Shown one piece after another: positions 42,241-43,002 of a DNA stretch of 43,002 bases. The notes under the pieces are model-generated. The model searched no databases, had not been told where the DNA came from, and saw only the letters and a program-made list of their open reading frames with translations. How positions within the stretch are numbered: position 1 is the stretch's first letter; every line of letters starts with the position of its first letter. This stretch comes from Minwuia thermotolerans (GTDB taxonomy: Bacteria; Pseudomonadota; Alphaproteobacteria; Minwuiales; Minwuiaceae), in contig BQJF01000035.1 in the NCBI GenBank assembly GCA_021604565.1, positions 1-43,002 of the forward strand. Direction: 5' to 3'. A program made the position numbers and the translations under genes.

Positions 42241-42322
42241 CCCCGGCCTGCCCTCTCCCCCTCCCGACCACCCACGGGATTATCCTTATGGGTGGTCGGG
42301 AGGGGGAGAGGGCTGGCCGGGG
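42241..42322. repeat. 24-bp-arm palindromic intergenic repeat, copy 2 (extended)
   Basis: Arms 42250-42273 and 42290-42313 pair over 24 bases, and after one T:T mismatch the stem extends by 8 more (CCCCGGCC at 42241-42248 with GGCCGGGG at 42315-42322). The core is the inverse of the copy at 13132-13196. An extra half arm (TGACCCCGGCCTGCCCTCTC at 42202-42221) stands just before it, matching the outer right side inverted with one change. It lies between convergent genes and may also terminate transcription in both directions. Confidence 0.85.
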
Positions 42323-42344
42323 TCAGTCAGACAGAATCCCCCGC

Positions 42345-42869
42345 TCAGCCTTCGGCCCTGATCGCGCTTTCGATCAGCTTGCAGGCTTCGCCCGCCTCGC
42401 CCCAGCGCTGGACCTTGACCCACTTGCCGCTTTCCAGGTCCTTGTAGTGCTCGAAGAAGTGGGCGATCTGGTCCAGCAGGATCTGCGGCAGCGCCCGATA
42501 GCTCTCGACGTTGGTATAAAAGGGATGCAGGGAGTCGTGCGGTACGGCCAGCAGCTTCTCGTCCAGCCCGGCCTCATCCTCCATGATCAGCACACCGATG
42601 GGGCGCGACCGCACCACGGCGCCCGGCACGACCGGGACATTGCCGGCCACCAGCACATCCACCGGGTCGCCGTCATCGGCCAGCGTGTGCGGGATGAAAC
42701 CGTAGTTGCAGGGGTAGAACATGGAGGTATGGAGGAACCGGTCCACCACCATCGCCCCGGATGCCTTGTCGATCTCGTATTTCACGGGCACGCCACCGAT
42801 GGGGATCTCGATGATGACATTGATGTCCCAGGGTGGATTCTTGCCGACGGGAATATTGTCTATGATCAT
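42345..42869 (-). CDS. ppa: Inorganic pyrophosphatase
   Basis: A 174-residue family-I soluble pyrophosphatase, hydrolysing PPi to drive biosynthesis. It has [34 protein letters not shown], the metal-binding signature [28 protein letters not shown] and [16 protein letters not shown]. The length is standard. The start ATG at 42869 is divergent from the gene beginning at 42953. A palindromic repeat lies behind its stop. Confidence 0.97.
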   Translation of the reverse strand: MIIDNIPVGKNPPWDINVIIEIPIGGVPVKYEIDKASGAMVVDRFLHTSMFYPCNYGFIPHTLADDGDPVDVLVAGNVPVVPGAVVRSRPIGVLIMEDEAGLDEKLLAVPHDSLHPFYTNVESYRALPQILLDQIAHFFEHYKDLESGKWVKVQRWGEAGEACKLIESAIRAEG

Positions 42870-42952
42870 GTTTCTGTCCTGTTGAGCGGTGGCGTTTCAT
42901 ACCATGATCCGCGCAGGTTCCGGGACAGGTAATATGTGGGAAGGACAGTTTC

Positions 42953-43002
42953 GTGAATGATCTGGCACCAGGGGTTCTGGAACGGCTGAAACATGTGGTC
43001 GG
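42953..43002 (+). CDS. Start of a probable FAD-binding oxidase/dehydrogenase (cut by window end)
   Basis: A GTG at 42953, with AAGGA about 10 bases upstream, opens a frame reading VNDLAPGVLERLKHVVG to the window end. This opening resembles the N-terminus of FAD-binding oxidoreductases of the D-lactate/2-hydroxyglutarate dehydrogenase type. The overlapping ATG at 42957 meets a stop within 11 codons. Sixteen residues are too few for a firm call. Confidence 0.45.
   Translation, partial: MNDLAPGVLERLKHVV

Overview
The window is a high-GC (mostly 60-67 percent by eye) chromosomal segment of an alphaproteobacterium, most likely a Rhodospirillales-like lineage. The indicators are ctrA with a TTAA-N7-TTAG box and a GANTC site upstream, a RegB/RegA redox two-component pair, an rsmB-rpe-heparinase-purH block, an SdhAF4-like (DUF1674) protein and dense operons whose stop and start codons overlap. 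I see no rRNA, CRISPR array, insertion sequence or plasmid origin, and one tRNA (Gln, TTG).

Layout. 1-650: end of a truncated gene plus two small genes, one an AlpA/excisionase-like HTH protein, probably the edge of an integrated element. 756-3559: acyl-CoA dehydrogenase and an acyl-CoA carboxylase carboxyltransferase. 3749-6673 (minus): a coupled run of SdhAF4-like protein, LolA, a C26 amidohydrolase and a glutamine-synthetase-family enzyme (PuuD/PuuA type). 6803-13101 (plus): htpX, rsmB, rpe, heparinase II/III-family protein, purH. 13283-14885: two-subunit CoA-transferase-family enzyme. 14969-18927 (minus): hydantoinase A and B with a tiny zinc-finger-like third protein. 19133-20291: YdcH-like protein and ctrA. 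20347-22749 (minus): GT4 glycosyltransferase, HprK-like kinase, PqqD-like protein. 22935-26127: degenerate GGDEF/EAL protein, a strikingly AT-rich membrane-protein ORFan, a YcgN-type protein and a membrane LytTR regulator. 26233-31456 (plus): DUF2141 protein, Tat-exported carotenoid oxygenase, regB, regA and two tandem receiver proteins.

31606-37782 is the most notable region. Sulfotransferase-like protein, APS-kinase-like kinase, nucleotidyltransferase, class I glutamine amidotransferase, PEP-synthase-like phosphotransferase and SAM methyltransferase match, enzyme by enzyme and in order, the Campylobacter jejuni pathway that makes the O-methyl phosphoramidate (MeOPN) capsule modification (Cj1415-Cj1418 and the Cj1419/Cj1420 methyltransferases). 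The kinase is translationally coupled to a sulfotransferase-fold protein. A 3'-phospho-CDP-phosphoramidate donor would resemble PAPS, so I infer that the sulfotransferase-like protein is the phosphoramidate transferase. Generic annotation (sulfate activation, pyruvate phosphate dikinase, GABA hydrolase) would hide this.

37892-43002: a small conserved-looking protein, tRNA-Gln, a MarR regulator and a nitronate monooxygenase-like flavoprotein, a soluble lytic transglycosylase with a coupled secreted protein, inorganic pyrophosphatase, and the first codons of a probable FAD-dependent oxidase. Two families of palindromic intergenic repeats recur, each in two copies in opposite orientations (3703 and 14915; 13132 and 42250).
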